NCBI GenBank assembly: GCA_958450365.1
Contig: CAUEEP010000895.1
Location: 372,001 to 436,000 of the forward strand
Direction of reading: 5' to 3'
From: Mesorhabditis belari
Lineage: Eukaryota > Nematoda > Chromadorea > Rhabditida > Rhabditidae
DNA length: 64,000 bases
The first letter of the stretch is position 1. Each line of letters opens with the position of its first letter. Shown piece after piece: positions 1 to 10,468 of the stretch. Position numbers and translations under genes: made by a program. The notes beneath the pieces are model-generated. The model did not search any database. It was not told where the DNA came from and saw only the letters and a program-made list of their open reading frames with translations.

Positions 1-2871
1 GATTTATAATTTTAAAAGTTCAAAACTACAGTAGAACTGAACTAAGGTAAAAGTAGAGTACGCTTAGATTTATCTATAGTTGTAAAGCTAATAAGGCTTA
101 CAGTAAGCTATTTATCTATTTATCTTACAGTAAATCTATAGTTGTAAAGTTAATAAGGCTAAGGCTTACAGTAAGCTTACAGTAAGCAAGTAAGATTAGA
201 CATTAGTATATATCTATCTAAGTAAATTCAAACTACAGTACACCTACAAGCCTACAATTCCTCACTTCAGTCAAAATGAAAGTATTCAAGCAACAAGGAA
301 TACCTAGAACTGAAAGATGTTCAAATTCAGTGTAAGAATCACTCTAGAGAACTTTAGTGAGCATTCAACAGCTGGGGTAGATGCTTGTGTGCCAGATAAT
401 GAGCTGATAAGTTACTGAAAAACTCACCGTGCTCAGCTCAGCCAATATGAGAAATATCGTGACTTTCCACCACCGCATCTGGGAAGAAAAAGTTGATTAG
501 GCAAAAACTTTAAACAAAAATTTGAAAGTGAAAAGATTTTTGGGATAAAGAAACAAAATTTTCAACCTTGGCAAGACATTTTGAATCATAAAGCTAAGTT
601 AGCTGACTTAGCTGACTTAGCTAAGCTAAGTCAACCATCAAAAAGATCAAAGAGAAATTGAGGATTGGGGGAAATGTTCTGAAAGTCTGAAAGTCTGAAA
701 ATCTGAAAGGAACTTCTTGTCATCTTGTTGGGCATTATATAGGGAAGAGATGGGACAAAGAGGGGGAAAAAAAGGGGGAAAGGGAAGGAGGGATGGCAGG
801 AGACAAAGAAGGGAGACACGGATGCGGAAAGGCAAGGGGAAAAGAGAAAGAGTTTGAAAAGGTAACAACGGAACGACTTCTAAAGGTACACGAGATCAAG
901 AGGGACCTTTATTCTGGGATTTGATCTGGATACTTTTTGTTCCAAGGTTGAACCGTGTCTGGATTTTGACATGGTCTTTATTATCCTTTTGTTATTCTGA
1001 AGACAATTCCGAGCGTGGCAGGTAAGCCATGCAAGCCAAGCAAGCCATGCAAGCCAAGCAAGCCATGCAAGCCAAGCAAGCCAGGTAAGCCAGGCAATCC
1101 AGGCAAGCCAAGCAAGCCAAGCAAGCCAGGCAATCCAGGCAAGGCTAAGGCTAGGCTAGAACCTGGCCTGGTCAAGCCAAGATTTAAGTTCTAGCTTATC
1201 TAGCTGACTAATCGACTTCAATCAGTGCTTTGTATAAACCTAATCCTTGAATAGCCAATAAAACAATAAAGTAAAACCAGCTTTTCCCCCTAAAAATGCC
1301 ATTCTTTCAATCATCAACCCATCGTTTCATTTATTTCACTAACAAAATGGTGTCACCATTTCGGAGAGATCCGGATTTGGATGAGGAGGGGCAAAGGAGA
1401 GTCGAGTGTTCCATCCATCAAAGACAGAGAGACTAGAGGTCTCTGGATCGACGATGGATCGAAATCCGATCTCCTTTTCTTTTCTCCATTTTTTTTCTAC
1501 TTCTTGATTCTCATGCAAGAGCCCATCCCAGGGCCACGCGATGAGACAACGACAAAAAACACGGCCATTTCTCAGCCATCACGTCTGACGCACCATGACG
1601 TATTGGGAGGAGATTGGCTGGGGTAGACGACTTAATATCGAGGAAAAGGGGGGTGTATTTTTGTGCGTTTCTCAGAAGGTATCCATTTTAAATAACGATC
1701 ATAATCAGAGCCTCAATCTGCTTAATTTATCACGTTCGATGAGAGATCAAAAAGCTTCGGCAATAATCGGAATGATCAAAATTGTGGTGATCAAAGGAAA
1801 ACTAGGAAGATTACAGTAGTTTGCATAAAATAGATATCTTTTAGCTGGTAGGCAATTTATACGAAAAGAATGGGATTAGTCGAATGACTTTAAGAGAGAT
1901 AAGATGCTAACTATAAGATATACAAAAGGGTTACTGTATTTTAGATGATTTATAGTAGACTTTGTTTTCCAGGCTTTTGACGATGTGAATGACGCGCTTC
2001 AGAGAAAGTTATCGTATCCCGATTGCTGTTTTTAAGCAGCGGACAAGCTTAACTGCTTAACTTGCTTAACTTGCTTAACTGCTTAACTTGCTTAACTTGC
2101 TTAACTGCTTAACTTGCTTAACTTGCTTAACTGCTTAACTTGCTTAACTGCTTAACTGCTTAACTTGCTTAACTCCATTGCTTAACTTTTATCGTTAAGT
2201 CCTTATTACGTAATTTTGCTACCCGGCTGGAACTTGTTTATTTGCTCAGAAGAGATCTTGTTCATACTAGTCAATAGCTAGTCAATAACTAGACAATAAC
2301 TAGACAATAACTAGTCAATAACTAGACAATAACTAGTCAATAGCTAGTCAATAACTTTGTATGTAACAAGTTCCACGTTTTTTTTCCCACGTTGAATCAA
2401 GAAGCATCATCAAATTGATCATTGACTCACAATTGTTGAAAGGAAAGAGCTGGAAAGTGTTCTCACGTAATCGACAAATAGAAAAGACAAAAGAAATGAG
2501 GGGGAAAAAAAGGAAACAAAGGGGGGAAACCGGGGTCGGGAAGAGGTCGGGGAACAACAGGGGAAGAGAGGAATTCGTTGGTATCAAAGAGAACTTTAGT
2601 TTCAAGGGTTTAAGGATTTGGGAAAGAAGTTGAGTGAGAATACGGTAAACGTAGTAAACCTTTTCAACTACCTTCTGTAGCCTTGTCGACCAAAAAAATC
2701 CTAGGATTACTGTAGAAAGGTCGTTCTATTGTTTCGCTCATCTAATCTAAGAAATTTCCATACAAACTCACTTTGCATACGAGTTTTGCAATGTGAATTT
2801 TGCATTTGGAATTTGGAATAAGAATTGGAATAAGAACTAAAAGTCTCTTTATTTCCCATTTTTATTCTCAG
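1..2871. other. Intergenic DNA with short tandem repeats
   Basis: I see no convincing gene. Short tandem arrays are present: GCAAGCCAAGCAAGCCAT-like units at about 1020-1145, TTAACTTGC/TTAACTGC units at about 2048-2183, and AGTCAATAACTAG units at about 2263-2353. An ATG at 1347 opens 29 codons, and a GT at about 1401 could splice in frame to the exon at 2872, so an upstream coding exon of the next gene is possible but weakly supported. Confidence 0.5.
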
Positions 2872-4011
2872 ATGATCGGTATTTCGAAAACTGAAATTGA
2901 TAAGGTTTGTGGTTTTTTTCAGTTTAGAATTTTTCGATTCAAATTTTTGAAACTATTAACCAGGCCAATCAATAGTAAGATTTAATTCAAATTTTTGAAA
3001 TGTTCTGAATGTAAAAAGCTATTTTAAAGTCGATTATCTGATTATTGTATATCTACTTTTGCAGCTAGCATCCGAGTGGACGGAGGCGTTGTATGAGTTG
3101 GTTGCCGATTTCCCCACACAAGTCGACATCATCATTACGGTGTGTGGTTTAAAAGTGATGGATACTGTAGTTTCTTGTTAGGTGATAGATACCGTACACC
3201 CAAGCATTCATTTTTTAGAACTTTCTTTTGGTAAGCTTTTGAAGATTCAGGGTGTTTGTATTCTTTACTGTATATTGGCCAGGGACTAGTCAATATACCG
3301 CAACCCATGTGCTTAGCTTAAAGAAGCTGAGCTAGGAATCTTAGCTAAGATTCCTAAACCGAAATCTTAGCCCAGAGTCATCTCAGTATTATCCTGAGCT
3401 CGTGGACACTCTCTGGACCTGTGTTTAGAGGCGGAGAGGCTGTAGAGACTTGCTCTGGTCTAGAGAAGTCCAGAGAAGTCCAGAGATGTTGATAATCTGA
3501 ACCTAGACTTTCTAGCTTTTAAGATCTCTGTCTTGTCATAAAAGAAATCGTTTCAGGTGCAACGAAAGCCGAGAAATGAGTTGGGTGGAGAGGTGGTGAA
3601 GAAGATGGAATCTCGTCCTTCATTTCAACCATCGCTGAAGAGGGGAACGTCGAATGATACGACCGATGATGTCACCATATATGAGAATGGTTCGCTTTCT
3701 TAAGTGCATTAAATTATAAGCCAGTGGACTTGAAAATATCGACTTGAATAGGGGCTTTAAAGCGTGACTTGGTTTGTGACCCGTGACGTGACTATTTGGA
3801 TGACGTGATCCGTCATCCAGTTTGTAGATGTTACAGTAGTTCAAGAAGTCTACCGTAATCATAAAGATTACTGTAACATAAGTTGATAGGAACATGTGTA
3901 TCTAGCCCGGGTTACGGTAGCTGGAGGAAGCTTTAGAGTTTCCGGAAATTGAATGTTCAAGCTTAAACACGATTCTTTTCAGACAGCTCGTCAAGCAGCT
4001 TGATGCAATGA
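2872..4011 (+). CDS. Small unrecognised protein, 4 exons
   Basis: Exons 2872-2904, 3065-3139, 3557-3689 and 3983-4011 join in frame with GT/AG introns to give 89 residues. The ATG sits directly after TTATTCTCAG, so it is either a trans-spliced start or an internal exon of a longer gene whose upstream exons I cannot prove. The product begins MIGISKTEIDK, has an acidic, hydrophobic middle, then a basic Ser/Thr-rich tail ending in a run of serines and LMQ. There is no signal peptide or membrane segment. I do not recognise the family. The gene converges on the minus-strand gene starting at 4986, with 92 bp between the two stop codons. Frame preservation over three introns is the main reason to believe it. 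Confidence 0.55.
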
Positions 4012-4103
4012 TTTGAACGCGGAAAAAGAAGAAAAATTCACAACTTTTCTTAATAAATATTTATCATTTGATTATTTGATTGATTTTTGATTGATTTAGA
4101 GTT

Positions 4104-4986
4104 TCACTTGAGACAAAGAAGTGATTGAATGACGTCTTTCAAATCAAAGTACATGTCAGAGAGCTGGAAAAGGCATTTATCTAGTTGATTTGTTGAGTGC
4201 TTACCTTTTCTCGAAGTTTCTCAATCTTTTGCTGCAAGTGTTGAGCTTTGAGTGCAAGGGTTTCTCGGAGAGGCTTGAGCTTGGCTTGGCTGGCTTTACT
4301 GTAGATCTTGTTCACAAGACGTCCTTGGACCTGGTAAGCCTAGACTAAACTACTGGACTGGCTTTACTGATCTCTCAAAAGAAATGCACAGTCTATGCCC
4401 GGGGATCGAATGCCGGGACCGTTTCCTTTCCGGGCAAAAGCTCAGAGCTATTGGGGTACAGGAGAATACAAGAGAGCCGTCCTTTCAAGAGGCTGAAAAC
4501 AGCGACAGCCAGACAGTTTAGGCCAGGCGATTCTTTAATATATCTAGATAGAGTTACGAGTAGGTGCTAGAAAAAAACGAAACAATATGTTGTTAAAGAA
4601 AATTAACAATTGACCTCCTTCAAAAAGGCTCATCCACCCGTTTCCGTTCGATGCCTTTTACATTCAACCCTGGATAAATTATAAACACGAGTTTTACTTA
4701 CTATTTCTCTCCAATTTTCACCTTTTTATCAATTTCGATCACTTGATCGTTGGCTGCACAAGCTAAAAGAGAAATTGTAAAGTTTTTGAAAGGAACTATG
4801 GATTTGAACGGCTTTGAGGTATTTGCAGTTTTTCGCATTGCAATTTGACACTTTGGAAGGATTTGCTGGCTTAAAAGGTGGACAGTACACTGCTATGTAT
4901 ATATTTACAGTAACCTTTGTCAGTAATCTTTTTATTAAACCTCCTTTGTCGGAACCATCCAAAATCTCTCCATCCGCTCGTTGCAT
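4104..4986 (-). CDS. Small coiled-coil protein of unknown family, 4 exons
   Basis: Minus-strand exons 4941-4986, 4702-4762, 4205-4298 and 4104-4163 give 86 residues with all phases matching (1, 2, 0). The second exon would hit TAG, but a strong GTAAGT donor splits that codon, and the next exon entered after TCTACAG restores an open frame. The protein starts MQRADGEILDG. Its middle has heptad-like leucines and charged residues (LREKLSDMYFDLKDV near the C-terminus), consistent with a short coiled coil such as a subunit of a small helical complex. No homolog is recognised. The second intron (4299-4701) carries a degraded tRNA-like T-arm around 4395-4425. Confidence 0.55.
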
Positions 4987-5157
4987 TCCTTTACGCTCCT
5001 CGCAATAGGTGGTTGGAATTCAGAAAATGCACCGAATAGCTTTAAAGGCGCCTTTCGTTCAGCTTATGTTTGCTACAATCCGTACTAGGCATTTATGACA
5101 CATAACATGGAATAACAACAATTTATTTAAAACCATGAACATATCAAAGGTGATCGT

Positions 5158-6724
5158 TTAATCGAAGAGACCGAATCCCATGTCTAAAGAAAAACAAATT
5201 ATTAGTTTCCTTTTCCGAGTTTTCTCTTACCGTCATCCGACTCCTCCTTAGGCTCTTCCTTCTTCTTGGTCTCAGCTGGAGCAGCAGCAGCGGCGGCGAC
5301 TGGAGCAGCAGCCACAACGAATTTGCTAGGATCGGCCAAGAATTCCTTGAGCTTCTCGGCAGCCTTGAAAGTGACGTCGGTAGCAGCTGCGATTCCGAGC
5401 ATGTTCTGGAGTCCGGTGGCCAAGCTGTGTGGAACGGAGGCAAGAGTTGGCACTCCAATCGAAAGAGACACGGCGGCGATGTTTCGGGCCCCTTGGACGA
5501 AGCGAGCACGCAAGTCGTCAGTCGAAAGGTCCAGCACAGATGGAGAGTACTAAATTTTTTTTATTAGAAAAAGAGAAAGAAAGTATATTTTACCATCGTT
5601 CCACTGTCATACACTTGAAGAACAACAAGACCGTATGAGAACGGTTGGATGCCCAACATGTTCAAAAGAGCAGACTCCGAAGCACCGACTTTCTCGCCAA
5701 TCTAAATTTAAACGTTGGAACGTGCATAGCAAAGGCAAGCATATTAGTAGCTATAGCCTCGCTTAAAAATATACCTTGATGAGGTGAACTTCGTTGAGAA
5801 TCTCGATGGTTCCCCTTGCGATCTTGGTCGGAATTTGAAGAGCTTGGAAGAAAGAAGTCTTCTCAGGTCCCATTCCAGTGTTTTGTGGAGGAAGTTTCAC
5901 GTCACATGGCGCCAGACTTCCTGCTTTTGCAGGAGCTCCCTAAAGTTTACTTTTATTTAAATAATTTTAATGGCCGCAAAGATACTATTTACTTTAAATA
6001 AAACAGAAGACGTCTGTCTGTATGAGCGCAAACGCGACGTCCTAAAGTTTATTTCTGATTCTTCATTACTTTTAATTCCTTTTGAATGATTGATACATTA
6101 TTTTGTTTGTTACTTAAAGCCATAGCAGGAGCACCCCAAAATAATAAAATTCGTAAAATGTAATATTTTTAAGAACAAAATTCTTCACTACTCAACTAAT
6201 ATGTTAAAGAGCCTATACTACAAAGCTTAAAACCTAAATCCAATCAAACTAGTCCTTAAATGCATCGCTTAATTCAACACATTAACCCGGCTACAAACAA
6301 TAACCCAAAAGCCGCTCACCCTCTTGTTCTCCAACAGCTGTCCGCGAATCTCCGATAAATCTCCCTTGGTGAAAACGAAGCCAACGTTTTGCACGATGTA
6401 TGGAAGAAGCTTCTCGAGATTTGGGTTCTTTGCGAGAAGTCCACGGATGGCCTTGCGGATCATGGTGTTCTTTCCCATCAGAATGACGGCATGCCCTAAA
6501 AAATTTAATATAATCAATAAAGAGCGCAAACACAAACCTCTCATAGCAATACGGATCTCCTGCATTTGCTTAGAACCAACATTGTCAACACCGACGATGA
6601 AGAGCTTCGGATATTCTTCGAAGAGCTCGGCGATCTTGGTGAAGTAGTTAGCCTTCCAGGTAGATCTAAAAATCTAGATAAATGCGGCTATAAAAAAATC
6701 GTTTTACTTGTCCTCTTTGACCAT
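5158..6724 (-). CDS. rplp0: 60S acidic ribosomal protein P0 (large-subunit stalk)
   Basis: Seven exons on the minus strand (6708-6724, 6538-6665, 6320-6495, 5775-5939, 5594-5701, 5231-5549, 5158-5183) give 312 residues, the normal length for eukaryotic P0. The N-terminal L10-like rRNA-binding domain is clear ([42 protein letters not shown]). An Ala-rich hinge and acidic tail follow, ending [11 protein letters not shown], the conserved P-protein C-terminus that binds elongation factors; P0 also anchors the P1/P2 dimers on the 28S rRNA. The last exon encodes only the terminal eight residues. A polyadenylation signal (AATAAA on the minus strand) lies at 5122-5127. The intron 5940-6319 contains an extra copy-like fragment of the following exon's start near 6121-6136. 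Identification is secure; exon borders are consistent in phase. Confidence 0.97.
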
Positions 6725-7186
6725 CTTGGTGAATCAAAGATCGTCGTTAGACGTTTTAAAGATCAAATCTGAAGAAAAACATTATTAGGGACAAGTCAAT
6801 CTGAGGTGAGCAAAAATGAAAGCCCATTTCACGTTAAACCAAATGAGATCAGGCAAGAACTAGTGGAATTGGAGGCTTAAGTATGAACTAGGCCATAAAC
6901 GGCTAACAAAAATCCGAACAAATGCTGCATTCTAGCGAAAGTTCGAAAAAAGTCGTGAAACTGGATGAGGGTTGAAAATAAAATGAAAAATTTGTCGCTG
7001 TTCGCCGCCAAAATTGGTCCCAGACAGAAGCGGGGTACGGTAGCCGAGCCACCAAATAGCCTCAACCGAAATTACTTTTTTTGCGGTTTCAAACCGTTTT
7101 CTACCAGTTTCCATCAAAATAAATGTTTATTATGTACAAGAAGTGTGAGATTCGGAAAAATTGAGATAAAACGTTTGCACAAAGCA
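6725..7186. other. Intergenic spacer between RPLP0 and the Gly/Tyr-rich gene
   Basis: This holds the presumed RPLP0 promoter (minus strand, upstream of 6724) and the 3' UTR of the gene ending at 7187. An AATAAA on the minus strand lies near 7125. No TATA-like box is convincing and I see no further gene. Confidence 0.5.
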
Positions 7187-9125
7187 TTATCCGACACCGA
7201 TATTGAAGAAAGAGCCAAGCCCAAAACCACCAATCGGGGTTGATATGCCTGAAATGGGGTAGTTGGCTTCATTTTGCTACTTTATGCTTTTCTAAAGCTC
7301 CAGTCAATCTATTTTTAGTTGAGTAACTCAAAAACAACATTTTAAAGAATGTTCATACTATCCATTAGATAGAATTCGGCTCATAAGCCAAATCATGAAA
7401 TTTTCAGTCTCAAAGTTCTAGTTTTTAAAATTTTTCCAAACTAACCGATTCCTCGTCCCATTCCCAGATTGAAAACGTTTCCACCTGAAATTCGTCTCTT
7501 TTCAAATATATGAAATATCTTTTCAAATTACCGTATCCACCGCCGTATCCACCGCCGTATCCTCCGTAATTGCCGTATCCACCGTAATTACCGTATCCAC
7601 CGTAACCTAAAGAATATCCAACTTCTGTGCACTTTCATTTATCGCTACCGTATGATGGATAATAACGATAATAATTACGCCAATAACGACGCGGATAGTA
7701 ATATCCATAGCGGTAATACGGGTTGTAGTAACCATAGGCTGAACGCAAGGTGTGAGTGAGAACAAAAGAATGGAAAAAAACACTCTACTTCTTGGAATAG
7801 AAGGCTCTTAAGGTCAAGTGATGGCTGTTAGTCTTGAAATTTTAAAATTTAAAAGCCTGACCCTGACCAGATGAACCAGTGCCTCAGGCTTGACATTGGC
7901 TTGACTATAACTTGTTTTTGTCCATGAATCAATTTGAAAACAGTAAATATCCATCTTATGAGCCTTTTATTCGATGTAATACGGTTTAGCCAAATAAAAC
8001 TAACTCGGTTGATAATAGTAGGGTTGGTAGGCGGGTTGTTGAACAACAGGAGTAGGTCGATCGATGTGATAATGATTGTGGATGATCGTGTCACCGCTAT
8101 TCATCTCTCTGAAAGAAGTTCGGGTACTTTGCTAAGGGTTCTGTTTCTATAATAACAAGCCTAGGGCTACTGAACCTTTTCCTTGCTTCAGTACCCTTCC
8201 TGGTATCTTTTTCTGGAGTATTCAAATAAGGATTGAAGTACTTTGGAGTCCAAAACACTCACAATCTTCTTCTCCACTTGTTCCTCAAATGTTTCTTCCA
8301 CAAATAATACTCAAACTCTTCGTCTTCATCATCAATCGCTCTTTTCACTCGAATATCTAGAAACTGATAGATTAAACTAAGCGTATTGAAGTACTGTAAG
8401 ACCTAGAGTATTAGAAAAGTTGACTAAACTAAGCTTATTGAAGTACTGTAGGACCTAGAAAGTACTACAGTGCTACAAGTATTAGAAATAGTATGTGTTT
8501 TAGTGAAAAATTACTGAATCTCTTTTGTACTGTCTTTTCATTTCTATCTTTCCCACCTGTTTTCACTTCTCTTTTGATTCGGAACTCTTCATCCAACTCT
8601 TTCCTGAATTCTCAAATTACCAAGGAAAAGACTTTTGATTCCAACTTGAGTTTATCCTTTTCGGTCAAGTATCGATTCATCGTAAACGTTCCCTGGCAAG
8701 TTCCCAACGAGCGGTGACGACCGCAAAACCATTCTAAAGAATATCTTTGAATATACTCATTGGACAACAAGCTACTGTATTACCTGTAAAAGATAAAACA
8801 GACTACCGTAATGCCCCTTTATAACTTTGGCTCTTGATCTCGTGACCCTGATAACTTATCAAACGCTTTATAAGTACCCTGTAAAATAGTTTATAGCAAA
8901 GCTTTTAAAAAGTATTTTGCAACAAGTACAGTATACAGGAAACTTTATTAGGTTACAGTATTACTATAAAACTACGATAACCAAGCAAACACTTTAAATT
9001 TCAAACTCACTGTGAAAAAGCAATCGCTCGTCGAACGAATAATCTCTGAATGGTGACCCAGCCGCATAAACAATATCCAAAAATATCGAAAAGCCAAAGA
9101 AAATGAGAAATGGATGAAACCACAT
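7187..9125 (-). CDS. Secreted Gly/Tyr-rich protein, 9 exons
   Basis: Minus-strand exons 9011-9125, 8646-8733, 8557-8603, 8263-8356, 8005-8108, 7649-7738, 7532-7606, 7446-7484 and 7187-7248 join in frame to 237 residues. Residues 1-22 are a signal peptide (MWFHPFLIFFGFSIFLDIVYA). A short segment with two cysteines (WFCGRHRSLGTCQ) follows, then a charged helical stretch with a dibasic VKR site, an acidic patch (DDEDEEFEYY) and a basic patch. The rest is low complexity: Tyr-rich repeats (YYNPYYRYGYYYPRRYW), then about ten GYGG/GNYG units, then a Gly-rich tail. This resembles nematode cuticle or epidermal Gly/Tyr-rich secreted proteins and the NLP/CNC-type antimicrobial peptides in composition only; the family is not recognised. 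A role in cuticle or epidermal defence is inference. Each of eight splice junctions keeps frame, so the model is likely right. Confidence 0.78.
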
Positions 9126-10345
9126 GTGGATTAGCGAAATTTCAATAAAATCGCGTCACTTTTCAAATTGAAAAAATCTCTTGGCCCCAAAAATAGTCAA
9201 GGACAAGGAGGAGGGTTAAAAGAATGTTAAAAGAATGTGAAAAGATTTTCTTTTTCCAAAAAAATTGAACAAATTTTGTGCTGGGTGATTGATGCGATTT
9301 TTGAGAGGAAAGGTGAGAGAAATCTCTTGATTCAAAGATTTAAAAGAAAAACTTTTCAACAACACAAACTCTATCTTGGGTATGTGAATGATTGCAAGAT
9401 GTCTTTGAGATTAGACTTGGTTAAGCTTAAACGCGAGATTTCATAGGTTAATTGTTACAGGTTCAGGCTCAGGCCCTTCAAGGGCAGCTACAATCGGTAT
9501 TCTTTGTTGTCTATGGTACTCCTTTAAGGCAACCACAGTATCCCTTGTTGGTTACAGTATCCTTGTGGCTACAGTATCCCGGGCAACTACAGTACCCCTT
9601 CTACCGTATTTGTCCGACACGCTGCCACTACCGTACTCTGCTTGATGCCTTTAAGCTCTAAGTCAGTTACACCCTCCAAAAAATATAGCCAGTTTACGGC
9701 AGTCCTTTCCTTAATACACCTCGAACTTCACAAAATCTTTTCAAGGCATTCAATTTCATTTCGAATTCCTCAAAACAAACATCTACCTCTTTCTTTTCCT
9801 CAAAAGTAGCATCAAACCCATTACCGATGCAAGGACAAATCTCTTTTGAAAAGGGCCATAAAACTTTTCGATCATCTGTGATTGAAAAATTTATGTCTAC
9901 AAAAGAACCAAACAAATATATCAAGACTTTGAGATCAAGGACTGAACCAAACGTTTATGCAAAACAAAAAACGGGTCATACTTCTTATAAAAACTATGAA
10001 CAGATTCAGTGAAGGTTGAAAGTCTTATTCAATATCTAAGAATATTTTAAAACGAACTTTTTCAGGTTAAAGTCGAAGGAAAATCTCTTTCGAAATTCTG
10101 AACTTTTTCTAGTTCCTGATCCTCAACCTGGCTGGACCTGCCTGACCATTACTTACCTAGTCCAATGACTTGACCTGGACTGACTCCTATGCTGGACTTT
10201 AGCCTGTATCAAACCAATGGGCTAAGGTAGGGAAAACTTTAGGGATGAGTTGAACCAGGCGCATCTAAACAAAAGATTACGGTAGGGAAAGCTCAATTCA
10301 GAATTTCACCGATTTCCAGACATCTTCAGACAAGTCAAAACTTCC
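9126..10345. other. Intergenic DNA with degenerate CTACAGTATCCC repeats
   Basis: Upstream region of the Gly/Tyr-rich gene. About 9460-9625 is a degenerate tandem of units like CTACAGTATCCC. About 10110-10200 has TGACCTGG-like repeats. No gene is supported. Confidence 0.5.
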
Positions 10346-10398
10346 TGTTCAACTGCCCCGCCAAATCCTTTTGTAGCTGGAGCACCTTAAAGTTTACT
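10346..10398 (-). pseudogene. RPLP0 exon-start fragment (decayed duplicate)
   Basis: Read on the minus strand, AG then GTGCTCCAGCTACAAAAGG translates GAPATKG and resembles the start of the RPLP0 exon at 5939 (GAPAKAG). The intronic flank CTTAAAGTTTAC also matches the RPLP0 intron at 5940-5952. With the fragment at 12938-13005 it looks like a partial genomic duplicate of RPLP0, in the parental exon order and strand, with a much expanded intron. Confidence 0.5.
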
Positions 10399-10468
10399 AT
10401 TCCTTTTTAATTTTTTATTGCTTTTCACTTTCTTAATTCTTATATACTAATTCTTGATGTTTAGAACA

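Noticed and set aside
4385..4465. Possible minus-strand tRNA (GCATTCGATCCCCGGG)
   Set aside because: T-loop-like, but no cloverleaf with acceptor or anticodon arms could be folded by eye.
5144..5553. Open frames on the plus strand and in other minus frames over RPLP0
   Set aside because: Shadows of the RPLP0 exon at 5231-5549.
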